55,389 nucleotides of DNA from an uncultured Clostridium sp. (GTDB lineage: Bacteria; Bacillota; Clostridia; Oscillospirales; Oscillospiraceae). A program made the position numbers and the translations under genes. The stretch spans positions 1-55,389 of the forward strand of contig CAJFVL010000004.1 in assembly GCA_904420465.1 (NCBI GenBank), given 5' to 3'. A model generated the notes under the pieces. The model had not been told where the DNA came from, searched no databases, and was given only the letters and a program-made list of their open reading frames with translations. Positions 25,678 through 34,864 of this stretch are shown one piece after another. Numbering within the stretch: position 1 is the stretch's first letter; every line of letters begins with the position of its first letter.

Positions 25678-26499
25678 TCAACGCTCTGTTTCCTCTGCTT
25701 CTGTCTCTGCTCCCTGTCCGGACATCTCCGGCGGATTGGAGAGCAGTCCGGTATCCTGCCGCATGGTGTAATACTCCTCAATCTCATCTCCGGCCACATC
25801 GTCCAGATCCAGGCCGGTGACAATCAGCTCCACCCGGCGGTTGTGGGCCCGCTCGTCAGGCGTATCGTTGCCGTCCACCGGCCGCCACTGGCCGTAGCCC
25901 ACGCTGACCAGCCGGGCCGGGTCGATGATGTTTTTCTCCTGAAGATATACCGTCACCACCGTGGCCCGGTTGGAGGCCAGGAAGCGGTCCTGAGTGACAG
26001 GGTTTGCTTCGTCCGCGACGGCCTGGGCTGTGTGGCCCAGAACCCGAATCTCGTTGATGGAGTCGCTGGCCGGCGCAATGGCATCGGCCACCGCGTCCAG
26101 CACCTCCTGCCCCTCTTCCCGCAGGGTGTAGCTGTCTCCGCTGAAAAAGACGGTATCGTCAAAGGAAATAAAAACGTATCCGTTTCCCCGGCCGATGCTG
26201 ACCTGACCGGACATTCCGCTGCTTTGAATATAGGACTCCAGCGACTCGTAAAGCTGCTCCATGTCCTGGTCGATGTCCTGCTGCGTCACCACACTCCCGT
26301 CGGGAGGAACGGACTCCGAGGTTCCATTGGCCACCACCGCCGTGGGGTTCAGGGCCTGAACCAGAGCAATCCACTTGGCCTGGTCTGTGGTGGACATGGA
26401 GTAGAGCATGACGAAAAAGCACAGCAGCAGGGTCACCATGTCTCCATAGGTGTCCATCCAGTTGGCGCCGCCGCTTCCGCTCTTTTTTTTGATCTTCAT
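25678..26499 (-). CDS. motB: Flagellar stator protein MotB
   Basis: Stator subunit that anchors MotA to peptidoglycan and carries the proton-binding aspartate. 273 residues: a basic N-terminus, then WMDTYGDMVTLLLCFFVMLYSMS with the channel aspartate at D20, a plug/linker region, and an OmpA-like domain (about 115-235) ending in RVLGHTAQ and SVGYGQWRPV...NRRVELIV. The C-terminal tail is acidic. Whether ions are H+ or Na+ cannot be decided from sequence by eye. motA precedes it by about 33 bp. Confidence 0.95.
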   Translation of the reverse strand: MKIKKKSGSGGANWMDTYGDMVTLLLCFFVMLYSMSTTDQAKWIALVQALNPTAVVANGTSESVPPDGSVVTQQDIDQDMEQLYESLESYIQSSGMSGQVSIGRGNGYVFISFDDTVFFSGDSYTLREEGQEVLDAVADAIAPASDSINEIRVLGHTAQAVADEANPVTQDRFLASNRATVVTVYLQEKNIIDPARLVSVGYGQWRPVDGNDTPDERAHNRRVELIVTGLDLDDVAGDEIEEYYTMRQDTGLLSNPPEMSGQGAETEAEETER

Positions 26500-26532
26500 G
26501 GTGCAGCCTCCTCCCAGCCTCAGGGCGCGGCA

Positions 26533-27396
26533 TTACTTCTTCCGGCCGCGGCGCCGCCGCTTGCCGTCTGCCTCGCCGGAGCCGGCACCGGAAGCGCCGT
26601 CCCGCTTGCTTTCATTCATAAAGGTCAGCAGCCGCTCCCGGAGAAATTTGGGATTCTCGCCCGCCTGGATGGCCATAATGCCCTCCATGATGATCTGGCG
26701 GCACAACACCTCCTCCTCATCCCGGGCGGTGAGGTTGGCCGCGATGGGGTTGAACACCACATGGGCCATCAGAGAGCCGTAAAAGGTGGTGACCAGAGCC
26801 ACCGACATATTGGGACCCAGAGAGTTCATGTCCGCCCCATCCAAAGACCGCAGCATATTGATCAATCCAATCAGCGTGCCGATCATGCCGAAGGCGGGGG
26901 CGGCGTTGGAGCCCCGCTCATACATGGCCACCACCTCCTGGTGGCGGCTGGAGGTCTGCTCGATCTCGTTCTCCAGGATGGAGCGCACCTGCTCCGGGTC
27001 GTTGTTGTCCACCACCAGCATGATGGCCTGCTTGAAGAAGGCGTTCTCCTGCTCGTTGCCCTTCTCCTCCAGGGCCAGCAGGCCGTTTTTCCGGGCAATC
27101 TGGGCCAGCTCGGTGAGCTGGTCGATGTAGATGGTGGGGTCAAAGGCGTTGACCCGCAGCAGAATGCGGAAATGCTTGATGAAATCCTTGGCCTGCTTGG
27201 GATAGCAGGCCACCACCACCGCGATGGTGCCGCCGATGACGATCAGAATACTGGACACATCGACGAAGTTGAACAGCGCCCCGGGGTTGAACGAGATATC
27301 CGGGGCCTGTCCCGGCGTCAGGGTGATGGTGACGATGATGCCGAAGGCGGTGAATCCAAACGCCAGCAGCAATCCGATCAAGTATACGATATTCAT
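26533..27396 (-). CDS. motA: Flagellar stator protein MotA
   Basis: Stator channel subunit of 287 residues. Four hydrophobic helices are visible, at about 3-24, 45-64, 167-187 and 199-220. The cytoplasmic loop contains the charged LARKNGLLALEE-like block (here IARKNGLLALEEKGN), and AAPAFGMIGTLIGLINML is the family signature. The C-terminus is strongly basic (KRRRRGRKK). It is encoded between flbD and motB within the main operon rather than in a separate stator operon. Confidence 0.95.
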   Translation of the reverse strand: MNIVYLIGLLLAFGFTAFGIIVTITLTPGQAPDISFNPGALFNFVDVSSILIVIGGTIAVVVACYPKQAKDFIKHFRILLRVNAFDPTIYIDQLTELAQIARKNGLLALEEKGNEQENAFFKQAIMLVVDNNDPEQVRSILENEIEQTSSRHQEVVAMYERGSNAAPAFGMIGTLIGLINMLRSLDGADMNSLGPNMSVALVTTFYGSLMAHVVFNPIAANLTARDEEEVLCRQIIMEGIMAIQAGENPKFLRERLLTFMNESKRDGASGAGSGEADGKRRRRGRKK

Positions 27397-27449
27397 AGTC
27401 GCGCTTTCCTTCCGTCTCTCTCTAGCTGGGCCTTACGCCGGCCCGCTGT

Positions 27450-27668
27450 TTATCCCCGCTTATCCACCACACTGATCTCCCGGTGGATGTCCTGAACCTT
27501 GGCGTTGTACTCGGCGATCTTTTGGATGATCTCCTCCGCCGTATCCCGAACCAGATAGTAGTCGTGATTCATCATAACCACCTTGCACTCGGGGATCAGC
27601 TCGATACATTCGATCTGATTGTGATTGACCAGAAAACGCTCGTTATTCATCTTTCTCAGTACAATCAT
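27450..27668 (-). CDS. flbD: Flagellar protein FlbD/SwrD family
   Basis: A 72-residue protein beginning MIVLRKMNNERFLVNHNQIE, which with ECKVVMMNHDYYLVRDTAEE is the FlbD/SwrD signature. In Bacillus subtilis SwrD raises flagellar torque and lies in the fla/che operon next to flgE. The position between flgE and motA fits. GGAGAG precedes the ATG. A long GC-rich hairpin lies between it and flgE. Confidence 0.92.
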   Translation of the reverse strand: MIVLRKMNNERFLVNHNQIECIELIPECKVVMMNHDYYLVRDTAEEIIQKIAEYNAKVQDIHREISVVDKRG

Positions 27669-27685
27669 GGTCTCTCTCCTTCCCC

Positions 27686-27713
27686 GGCCCCCGGGGAGGA
27701 CCCCCCGGGGGCC
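27686..27713. other. GC-rich hairpin between flgE and flbD
   Basis: An 11-bp perfect stem (27686-27696 with 27703-27713, GGCCCCCGGGG and its complement) has a 6-base loop and no U-run. It probably does not terminate transcription by itself. It could protect the 3' end of the flgE message or set relative expression of hook and downstream genes. Confidence 0.55.
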
Positions 27714-27738
27714 GCGTGCCGTCAGCTTGCTGGTTTGT

Positions 27739-28875
27739 TTACCGCTTCATGTTCACCAGCTCTTCCAGCATGGTGTCGGTGACGGTGACGATGCGGGTAT
27801 TGGCCTGGTAGCCGCGCTGGTAGACGATCATGTTGGCAAACTCCTGGGCCAGGTCGGTGCCCGAGGCCTCCAGGAAGCCGGGCTGCAGGCCCACCGGGTT
27901 GTTGGCCAGCAGCATATTGCCAATCTCCAAATTGTCAGTGTTGCCATTTGCCAAATCATCCTGATTGTTCAGATATCCGGGAATCGAGCTGTTGGGCGTG
28001 CCGATGGTCAGCGTCCCGGCCGCGTCGCCGGCGGTGAAATAGGGGCCCTCGGTGTGCTGCAGGCCTCCGGGATTGACCACGTTGCCCAGCGCCACATAGC
28101 CCACCACCACCGGGTCGCCGGTGTCGCTGTTCACCCCGGTGATCATGCCGTTGGCATCAATGGATACGCTCTCCAGCTGGACAAATTGATTCTCAACCGC
28201 TCCAGAATTGGCGGAATTTTCAGGATTGATATTTCTTCCGCTGTCCTGATCGACGCCCGGATAAACCGCAGTGCCTGGTGCGATATACCCCGGATCTTCC
28301 GGATCATCCACATTTGCCCCCTCATGCTTCAAAGGAAGGCGAATAGGTACCAGCGCGGTGCTGACACCGGACCCATTTGTTCCTGCCTCTTCAAGCAGCT
28401 CACCGTTCTCATCCACATTACAGGTCAAAAACCCGTACACCACATTCCCGTGGCCGTCGGTGAGGTAGCCGTCGGGGCCGAACTCGAAGTCGCCCACCCG
28501 GGACAGGGAGAGGGCCTTGGCGTCCTCCGCGCTGTTTACAATAACATTCTTGGGGCCCACCAGGAAGAAGCCGTCTCCCTGAATGAACAGGTCGGTGGCA
28601 ATGCCGGTGTTCTCCAGGGACTGGGTGGACATATCCAGGTCGATGGTGCCGATGCTGCAGCCGTAGCCCGTCTGTTTGGGGTTGGTGCTGCCCACGGTGG
28701 CCGTGCCGCCGGAGCCGGCGTCCTGGGTGGAGTACATGCTCTCCGAGAAAATGACCCGCCCGGGCTTATAGCCGTAGGTGTTCACGTTGGCAATGTTGTT
28801 GCCCACCACGTTCAGGGCCTCCATGTGGGTCTTTAAGCCGGAAATTCCCGCGCTCATTGCGCCTGTCAATGCCAT
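27739..28875 (-). CDS. flgE: Flagellar hook protein FlgE
   Basis: Subunit of the hook. 378 residues with N-terminal MALTGAMSAGISGLKTHMEAL and VVGNNIANVNTYGYK, the core IQGDGFFLVG, and the C-terminal LAQEFANMIVYQRGYQANTRIVTVTD helix. The central region is variable and slightly AT-richer (around 28150-28420), as expected for the exposed hook domain. AAAAGGAG precedes the ATG at 28875. It follows flgD and the small flagellar-operon gene. Confidence 0.95.
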   Translation of the reverse strand: MALTGAMSAGISGLKTHMEALNVVGNNIANVNTYGYKPGRVIFSESMYSTQDAGSGGTATVGSTNPKQTGYGCSIGTIDLDMSTQSLENTGIATDLFIQGDGFFLVGPKNVIVNSAEDAKALSLSRVGDFEFGPDGYLTDGHGNVVYGFLTCNVDENGELLEEAGTNGSGVSTALVPIRLPLKHEGANVDDPEDPGYIAPGTAVYPGVDQDSGRNINPENSANSGAVENQFVQLESVSIDANGMITGVNSDTGDPVVVGYVALGNVVNPGGLQHTEGPYFTAGDAAGTLTIGTPNSSIPGYLNNQDDLANGNTDNLEIGNMLLANNPVGLQPGFLEASGTDLAQEFANMIVYQRGYQANTRIVTVTDTMLEELVNMKR

Positions 28876-28976
28876 AAGTAAGATCTCCTTTTGCGATTGC
28901 TGTTTTGCTCAGCGCCGCCGGAGGTCCGCCAGTCGGGCGGCCTCCAGGACATCCGGAATGGTCCTGCCCTCTGTGT

Positions 28977-29375
28977 TCACAGGATCACGGCGCCGTCAAT
29001 GTTGGTGAATACGTTCTCTTTCATTTCATCCTGGGACAGGGTGGTGATAACCCGCTGATTGGGCACGTTGATGATGAAGGCCAGACTGCGGTCCAGGGCC
29101 AGAATGTTGGTGGCCCCCTTGGCCTCCGCCCGCTCCACTGAGTCGGTCAGCCGGTCCAGCAGGGTGGGGGTCACTTCGATGCCCCGCTCCTCCGCCCGGG
29201 CCAGGGCGTGCTTGGAAAATGCCACCTGCCTGCCCTCGGTCCGGTCCAGCTCCTGCTGGAATGCCTGGGCAAATCCGTTCCTCTGTCCGGTCTGGAACTG
29301 CTGCCCTGTCCGGCGCTGTTCCGCCGCCGTCTGGGCCACACCTTGAAAAGACACCCCGTGAATCGGGTCGATCAC
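28977..29375 (-). CDS. Conserved small flagellar operon protein (TIGR02530-like)
   Basis: A 132-residue protein found between flgD and flgE in many Firmicutes. It has the recognisable block FSKHALARAEERGIEVTP and a C-terminal FIINVPNQRVITTLSQDEMKENVFTNIDGAVI. Its exact role is unknown; co-occurrence suggests hook assembly. The start is read as GTG at 29375, since GGAGG lies 8 bases upstream; the GTG three codons earlier overlaps the ribosome site itself. A gap of about 100 bases with an imperfect stem (near 28920-28944) separates it from flgE. Confidence 0.83.
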   Translation of the reverse strand: MIDPIHGVSFQGVAQTAAEQRRTGQQFQTGQRNGFAQAFQQELDRTEGRQVAFSKHALARAEERGIEVTPTLLDRLTDSVERAEAKGATNILALDRSLAFIINVPNQRVITTLSQDEMKENVFTNIDGAVIL

Positions 29376-29428
29376 ATTTTTCACCTCCTTCTTCTCCCGC
29401 GGACTGTCTCAAATCCCGGGGCTTGTGC

Positions 29429-30001
29429 TCAGACCTCGGGCGTCTCCGTTCCCTGGTCTCCATCTCCGCCTGATCCCTCTTCCGGGGGTTCTTCGGGAGC
29501 CTCCGGCACTTCGGGCAGGCGGCCGATGGCCATAATGTCGCTCAAGGCGTACATCTCTCCGTCCACGAAGATCACCTGGACCCCCTGGTAAGTTCCGGTC
29601 CCGGTCACCTCGCCCACGATCTCCTGCAGGTTGCCCTCGTCATCGTAGCGTCCGACCGTCACCGTCTGGCCCACCAGAGAAGCCGCATAGGTGAGCGTGT
29701 TGGCGTCCACCAGGGTGTCAATGCTGGTTTTGACCGTGGTCATCATCTGAACCACTGACATCTGGACCAGCTGGTTGAGCATATCCGAGGTGTCGGTTGT
29801 ATTGTCAATGGTCTGATTCTGCAGCTGCTGCACCATCAGCTGGAGGTAGTCGGTGAACTCCAGGCCCAGGTCCTCGCCCGGGTTGTTGATCTCATAGTCC
29901 TCCATCCAGCTGGTATCCGAGGAGCCGCTGGTCCGCCCGCTGGACAAGCTGGGCGAGGTGCTGTAAAAACGCTCCAGCTCCAGGGGCATAAAATCGCTCA
30001 T
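29429..30001 (-). CDS. flgD: Hook-capping protein FlgD
   Basis: Cap scaffold for hook assembly. 190 residues with the conserved N-terminal block LGLEFTDYLQLMVQQLQNQ, followed by NTTDTSDMLNQLVQMSVVQMM, the FlgD hallmark. The middle has LVGQTVTVGRYDDEGN and a short beta-rich region; the C-terminus is an acidic, glycine- and proline-rich tail. The order fliK-flgD-(small gene)-flgE is conserved. GGAGC precedes the ATG. Confidence 0.92.
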   Translation of the reverse strand: MSDFMPLELERFYSTSPSLSSGRTSGSSDTSWMEDYEINNPGEDLGLEFTDYLQLMVQQLQNQTIDNTTDTSDMLNQLVQMSVVQMMTTVKTSIDTLVDANTLTYAASLVGQTVTVGRYDDEGNLQEIVGEVTGTGTYQGVQVIFVDGEMYALSDIMAIGRLPEVPEAPEEPPEEGSGGDGDQGTETPEV

Positions 30002-30020
30002 GCTTTCCTGCTCCTTTCTC

Positions 30021-31166
30021 TCACAGGGGGCTCGCCTGCTGCCCCGCCAGTCCCAGACGAAGCTGGTGGAGAAAATCCTCCGCCTCCCGCCGGGGCTGCT
30101 CCCGCCGCTGGTCTTGGGAGCGGCCCTCCTGCCGGCCCTGCCCGCCGTCCTGGTCGGGCTGCCGCCAGGGCTGCTGCTGGCTCTCCTGAGAGCGGGTCAC
30201 CTCCACCCGCACCTCCCCCTGGCCGCTGCTCTGGAGCATCAGGCCCAGGGTGCTGGCGTGCTCCCGCAGAAGGCTGAGGGTGTGCTCGCTCTCGGCCCGC
30301 AGGGCCACATGGAGAACGCCGCTGCCGTCCCGGGTCATCTCCACCACCAGATTCCCCAGGTGCTCGGGGGACAGGGCGATCTGGATCTTCTCCGCCCCCT
30401 GGCTTGCGGCATTGAGGATGGTCTGGCTCAGCCTGCTGTCAAACCGGGGCTCGGCGGTGTCCAGCACGGGGCTGTCGCCCACCTTCACGGGAACCGCCTC
30501 CAGCTCTCCGAAGAGGGGCTGGGACAGGCTGCCCTGGACCTTCACCTCCTCCAGGCCGTCGGGCTGTCCGCCCCCCGCCTGGGTCTGGGACTGGGGCCGG
30601 CCCTCCTCCCCCTGGCTCTGCCGGGGCTGGATCTGAACGGGCTGAACGGGCTGGCTGTCCGCCTGAACCGGGGCCTCCTGGGCCTGAGTCTGCGCGCCCT
30701 GTGTCTGGATCTCGGGGGCCGCCTGCTGCGCGGGAAGGGTCTGGACCTGTTCCCCGGCTGAAGGCTGCACGGGGACCGCCTGGGCCTCCCCCTGGACCAT
30801 CACGGCCTGGGACATGGCCTGGATGGGCTGTCCGGTCTCGGGCACAGGTTCCGCTGTCTGGGGCGCCGCCAGGCTGATTCCTATCATCGCGGCCAGCTGG
30901 GCCGCCGGGTCCGCCTGAGGCTGTAAAGCAGGCCGCTCCTCATCCTGAACAGGCTGGGTCTCGTCAGTCTGGTCCTGGGGACGGTCCAGCCGCCCGGCCT
31001 GGCCGCTCTGGCCGGCCTGCGCCCTTTTGTCCTCCAGCATGGACTGGAAGTCGCTCTTTCCACCCGTCTGCCCGGTGCTCTGGGATGGGGCGGGCAGGGT
31101 GCTCTGGGCAATCCGCCCGGCCACCAGGGCCATCTGCATCAGCAGCTGGGTTGTATCGGTTGTCAT
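30021..31166 (-). CDS. fliK: Flagellar hook-length control protein FliK
   Basis: Secreted molecular ruler that ends hook growth and switches export specificity through FlhB. About 381 residues: a long Gln/Pro/Ala-rich N-terminal region (about 25-245) and a compact C-terminal domain with KIQIALSPEHLGNLVVEMT and LREHASTLGLMLQSSG, the FliK hook-control signature. The ATG at 31166 is preferred, with AAAGGAGG 8 bases upstream. A second FliK-like protein is encoded far upstream at 48859-50301. Confidence 0.9.
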   Translation of the reverse strand: MTTDTTQLLMQMALVAGRIAQSTLPAPSQSTGQTGGKSDFQSMLEDKRAQAGQSGQAGRLDRPQDQTDETQPVQDEERPALQPQADPAAQLAAMIGISLAAPQTAEPVPETGQPIQAMSQAVMVQGEAQAVPVQPSAGEQVQTLPAQQAAPEIQTQGAQTQAQEAPVQADSQPVQPVQIQPRQSQGEEGRPQSQTQAGGGQPDGLEEVKVQGSLSQPLFGELEAVPVKVGDSPVLDTAEPRFDSRLSQTILNAASQGAEKIQIALSPEHLGNLVVEMTRDGSGVLHVALRAESEHTLSLLREHASTLGLMLQSSGQGEVRVEVTRSQESQQQPWRQPDQDGGQGRQEGRSQDQRREQPRREAEDFLHQLRLGLAGQQASPL

Positions 31167-31208
31167 GGTTCTCACCTCCTTTCAAGGGATCAATGGAATT
31201 TCTATCGT

Positions 31209-31658
31209 TCACGACAGGCTGGCCGCCGCGCGGGTGTTAGACACCAGCTCGTCGATGAACTGCTCCTCCTGCTTCTGGACGGCCTTCTGGTAGTCGTCCC
31301 ACTGGTGCTCCCGCAGCTTTTCCAGGGCGGCGGCGTCCTGCCGGGCGGCTACCAGCCGCAGGCGGCGCTCCTCGGCCTCCTGCCGCATCTGCTCCAGCTT
31401 CGCTTCCGCCCGCTGGATCTCCCCCTCCAGCACCCGCAGGCCCATCTCATAGCCCATGGCGTCGGCCACGGTGATGCCTGCCGCCTCCGCTTCCCGGAAC
31501 CCGGCGTTCAGATCCCGGTAGCGGCCTTCCAGGGCCGCCAGTATCCCCTCCTGGTCCCGGACCCGGGCCAGGGCGGCGGCATACTCGTTCTGCATGTTGT
31601 CCAGTACCTGCTGCTTGTACCGGAGCACGGTATCCAGATTAAACTGAAACTTTTTCAT
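31209..31658 (-). CDS. fliJ: Flagellar export chaperone/ATPase stalk FliJ
   Basis: A 149-residue, nearly all coiled-coil protein beginning MKKFQFNLDTVLRYKQQVLD, the standard FliJ start. FliJ inserts in the FliI hexamer like the gamma subunit of F1-ATPase and helps escort chaperones. It lies directly after fliI in the operon. Confidence 0.9.
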   Translation of the reverse strand: MKKFQFNLDTVLRYKQQVLDNMQNEYAAALARVRDQEGILAALEGRYRDLNAGFREAEAAGITVADAMGYEMGLRVLEGEIQRAEAKLEQMRQEAEERRLRLVAARQDAAALEKLREHQWDDYQKAVQKQEEQFIDELVSNTRAAASLS

Positions 31659-31705
31659 CTGTGATCCACCCCTGGATTTTCGTTTCCTGCTTCTCCGGCG
31701 GGGCT

Positions 31706-33007
31706 TTACAGCAGCCCCCGCATGATGTTCAGGTCCTCCTCGTAGGAGAAGGCCTCGTTGATCCCCTGGGTCAGAAACTGGTTGATGCCGTCAATCTTGC
31801 TCAAGGCGTAGTCCAGCCGGGGGTTGGTCCCCGCCTTGTAGGCCCCGATGGACACCAGGTCGGAATTCTTTTCGTAGATGCTCAGCACGTCCCGCACCCG
31901 GGCGGCCAGGGTACGGTGCTCCTGGGAGACGATGTCGGTCATCAGACGGGAGATGCTGGCGCTGACGTCGATGGCCGGGAAGTGGTTGCTGTTGGCCAGC
32001 CGGCGGGAGAGGACAATGTGTCCGTCCAGAATGCCGCGAACGGTGTCGGCGATGGGCTCGTTGGTGTCATCGCCCTCCACCAGCACGGTGTACACCCCGG
32101 TGATGGAGCCTCTCTGGAAGTTGCCGCTGCGCTCCAGCAGCTTGGGCAGCTCGGAGTAGATGGAGGGGGTGTAGCCCCGGGCCACCGGGGGCTCTCCCAC
32201 CGCTAGCCCGATCTCCCGCTGGGCCATGGCAAACCGGGTGAGAGAGTCCATCATCAGCAGAACGTCCAGCCCCTGGTCCCGGAAGTACTCCGCGATGCCG
32301 GTGGCCACCGAGGGGCACTGCTTGCGCAGCATGGCCGGCTGGTCGGAGGTGGCCACCACCAGCACCGAGCGGCGCATGCCCTCCTCCCCCAGATCCTTTT
32401 CCATGAACTCCAGCACCTCGCGGCCGCGCTCGCCCACCAGGGCGATGACGTTGATGTCCGCCTTGACGTTCTTGGCGATCATGCCCATCAGGGTGCTCTT
32501 GCCCACGCCGGAGCCGGCAAAAATTCCGATACGCTGACCCTTGCCGATGGTGAGCATGCTGTCAATGGCCTTGACTCCGAATTCCATGCGCTCCCGGATG
32601 GGGGGACGGGCCATGGGGTTGATGTACTGGCCGCCCTCCACACAGAAGGGCACGCCGGCGGGAAAAGGGCCCTTGCCGTCAATGGGCTGCCCCAGGGCGT
32701 TGATAACCCGGCCCTTCAGAAAGGGGCCCATTCTCAAGCTCAGGCGCCGGCCGGTATTCCGGACAAAGTTGCCCGCCGAAATGCCGCTCATATCCGAATA
32801 AGGCATGAGGAGCATGTGGTCATTTTTGAAGCCCACCACCTCGGCCATCACCTGGCCTCCGGCCTGGCCGCTGTAGATCTGGCAGATATCTCCCACCGCT
32901 CCCCGGCCGCCGGAGGCCTCGATGGACATGCCCACGATGTTCTCGATCTTGCCGGTGTAGCTGATGGTCTCCGCCTTTTGGATCAGTTGAATTTTGTCTT
33001 TAAACAT
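31706..33007 (-). CDS. fliI: Flagellum-specific ATPase FliI
   Basis: Hexameric ATPase of the export apparatus. 433 residues; Walker A GSGVGKST is at 165-172, Walker B is in LDVLLMMDSLTR, and the family block SIYSELPKLLERSG is present. The N-terminal barrel begins after a short basic helix. It is preceded by fliH and followed by fliJ, the expected complex. AGAGGA precedes the ATG. Confidence 0.97.
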   Translation of the reverse strand: MFKDKIQLIQKAETISYTGKIENIVGMSIEASGGRGAVGDICQIYSGQAGGQVMAEVVGFKNDHMLLMPYSDMSGISAGNFVRNTGRRLSLRMGPFLKGRVINALGQPIDGKGPFPAGVPFCVEGGQYINPMARPPIRERMEFGVKAIDSMLTIGKGQRIGIFAGSGVGKSTLMGMIAKNVKADINVIALVGERGREVLEFMEKDLGEEGMRRSVLVVATSDQPAMLRKQCPSVATGIAEYFRDQGLDVLLMMDSLTRFAMAQREIGLAVGEPPVARGYTPSIYSELPKLLERSGNFQRGSITGVYTVLVEGDDTNEPIADTVRGILDGHIVLSRRLANSNHFPAIDVSASISRLMTDIVSQEHRTLAARVRDVLSIYEKNSDLVSIGAYKAGTNPRLDYALSKIDGINQFLTQGINEAFSYEEDLNIMRGLL

Positions 33008-33030
33008 GGGCTTTTCCTCTTGGATGCCGG

Positions 33031-33846
33031 TCAGCCGCTTTTCAAGACATCCCGGATGTTGTTCATCTGGGTGGACGCGCTGGCGTCGATGATCTCGTCC
33101 GGCATCTCGATAATCAGCGTACCCAGCTCGTCATCGGCCATGGGGATCAGCTTGATGTGGTCGGACAGCCCGGCCAGGGTGCGGGTCAGTTCAGGGGCCA
33201 GCTGGGCAAGCTCCCTGGCCTCGCAGCCCCCCACATAGATGTGGACCCACTCCCGCCGCCGCAGCTTCTCAGTGGCCACCTGGATCATCCGGACCACCAC
33301 CTCCCGGCTGGTACGCAGGCTGATGTGGATGATCTTCTCTGCCGCCGCCAGGGCCAGCTCGCACAGCTCCTCTCGGGTCTGCTCCAGCATGTCCTCCCGG
33401 GCCGCCGAGACCTTCTCCAGCACACCGCGCAGCCGGTCCGCGTCCTGGCGCAGCTGCCGCTCCAACTGGGCGGAGCCCTCCACCCGGGCCTGCTGCAGGC
33501 CCTCGGCATAGCCTTGGCGGTAGCCCTCGTCGCGGGCCTGTGCCCGGGCCTCCTCGGCCTGCTGCCGAATCTTCTCCCTCTCCTGTTCCAGCAGCTGATC
33601 GGCCTGCCGCCGGGCATCCTTCAGAATCTCGTCGGCCTGAATCCTGGCATACTCCAGAATGGCCGGGGCCCCCTGCTCCTGCTCCCCCTCCTCCCGGTGA
33701 GGAGCCGCGCCCTCCTCCTCGGGGGACGGGGAGGGATCGGCAGCCTCCTCCGGAGCCGGGTCCTCGTCCACAGGAATGCTCTCCGCATCGGGGAACACAT
33801 AATTGCTGACCGAGGGACGCAGGAAACTTTTGAAAATGTTAGGCAA
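33031..33846 (-). CDS. fliH: Flagellar assembly protein FliH
   Basis: Regulator and peripheral stalk of the FliI ATPase. 271 residues: a Pro/Glu-rich N-terminus, a long Gln/Arg/Ala coiled coil (about 65-165) and a C-terminal domain with ALAAAEKIIHISLRTSREVVVRMIQ and DDELGTLIIEMPDEIIDASASTQ. The start is a TTG at 33846 overlapping the fliG stop (ATTGCCTAA), with AAAGGA about 8 bases upstream, indicating coupling. Confidence 0.9.
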   Translation of the reverse strand: MPNIFKSFLRPSVSNYVFPDAESIPVDEDPAPEEAADPSPSPEEEGAAPHREEGEQEQGAPAILEYARIQADEILKDARRQADQLLEQEREKIRQQAEEARAQARDEGYRQGYAEGLQQARVEGSAQLERQLRQDADRLRGVLEKVSAAREDMLEQTREELCELALAAAEKIIHISLRTSREVVVRMIQVATEKLRRREWVHIYVGGCEARELAQLAPELTRTLAGLSDHIKLIPMADDELGTLIIEMPDEIIDASASTQMNNIRDVLKSG

Positions 33847-34864
33847 TGATATCGTCCTTTCCGCCCTTGAGGATGATCAGCTCGTTGCGCTCCTCCAGGT
33901 CGCGGATAATGCCCACAATGCGCTGCTGGGCGTCCTCCACATCCCGGATCCGGACATTGGTGGTAATCTCCAGGTCGTCCCGGATGCTCTGGGCCATTCG
34001 GGCGGACATGTTGGTGAAAATCTTGTTGGCCACCTCGCTGTTGGCTCCCTTGAGGGCCAGCACCAGATCTCTGGGATCGCAGTCCCGGATAAAGCGCTGC
34101 ACCGAACGATCGTCCATGGTGATGATGTCCTCGAAAACGAACATCCGCTTGCGGATCTCGTCGGCCAGCTCCCCGTTGTGCTCGGACAGCCGGTCGAAGA
34201 TGTTCTTCTCGCTGGAGCGGTCCAGGTTGTTCATCACATCGGCCACAAAGTCCACGCCGCCCACCTTGACGTTGTTGGAGGTCATCAGACTGGAGAACTT
34301 CTTTTCCATCTCCGCCTCGATGATCTTCACCGCCGTGGGAGAGGCGCTCTCCATATTGGCCATATTCTCAATGACCTTGACCTGCCGGTCGTCGTCCAGC
34401 TCCTCGATGACGGCGGCCGACTTCTCCGCGTCCACATAGGAGAGGACCAGGGCGATGGTCTGGGGCCGCTCGTGCTGAAGGGCTGCGTACAGAGACTTCT
34501 CATCCGCCTTGTTCAGGAAGGAGAACTCCCGGTTCTTCAGGGATTTGGTCACCTTTTCCAGCAGGCTGGCCGCAGCCTGCTGTCCAAAGGCCTTCTCCAG
34601 CACGGCCCGGGCGTATTCCAGACCCCCTTCCGTCACCGCCTTGTTGGTCATGCACATCTGGTAGTACTCGTTGAGCACCTCCTCGGTGGAGGCCGAGTCC
34701 AGATATCCCAGCTTGGCCACCTCCAGCGTGATCTGCTCCACGTCCTCGGGGTCCATGTACTGATAGAGCTGGGAGGCCTTGTCCGTCCCCAGAGAGACGA
34801 TGACGGTGGCCGCCTTCTGCTGGCGGGTCAGCTTGGGTCGGGGGGCAGCTGCCGTTTCACTCAT
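33839..34864 (-). CDS. fliG: Flagellar motor switch protein FliG
   Basis: C-ring protein that contacts the MS ring and the stator. 341 residues. The N-terminal domain includes KLTRQQKAATVIVSLGTDKAS, the middle domain has the EHPQTIALVLS-like motif (HERPQTIALVLSYVDAEKSA), and the C-terminal domain carries FVFEDIITMDDRSVQRFIRDCD and LVLALKGANSEVANKIFTNMS, the torque-helix region. Its ATG overlaps the fliF stop (ATGA at 34861-34864). Confidence 0.97.
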   Translation of the reverse strand: MSETAAAPRPKLTRQQKAATVIVSLGTDKASQLYQYMDPEDVEQITLEVAKLGYLDSASTEEVLNEYYQMCMTNKAVTEGGLEYARAVLEKAFGQQAAASLLEKVTKSLKNREFSFLNKADEKSLYAALQHERPQTIALVLSYVDAEKSAAVIEELDDDRQVKVIENMANMESASPTAVKIIEAEMEKKFSSLMTSNNVKVGGVDFVADVMNNLDRSSEKNIFDRLSEHNGELADEIRKRMFVFEDIITMDDRSVQRFIRDCDPRDLVLALKGANSEVANKIFTNMSARMAQSIRDDLEITTNVRIRDVEDAQQRIVGIIRDLEERNELIILKGGKDDIIA

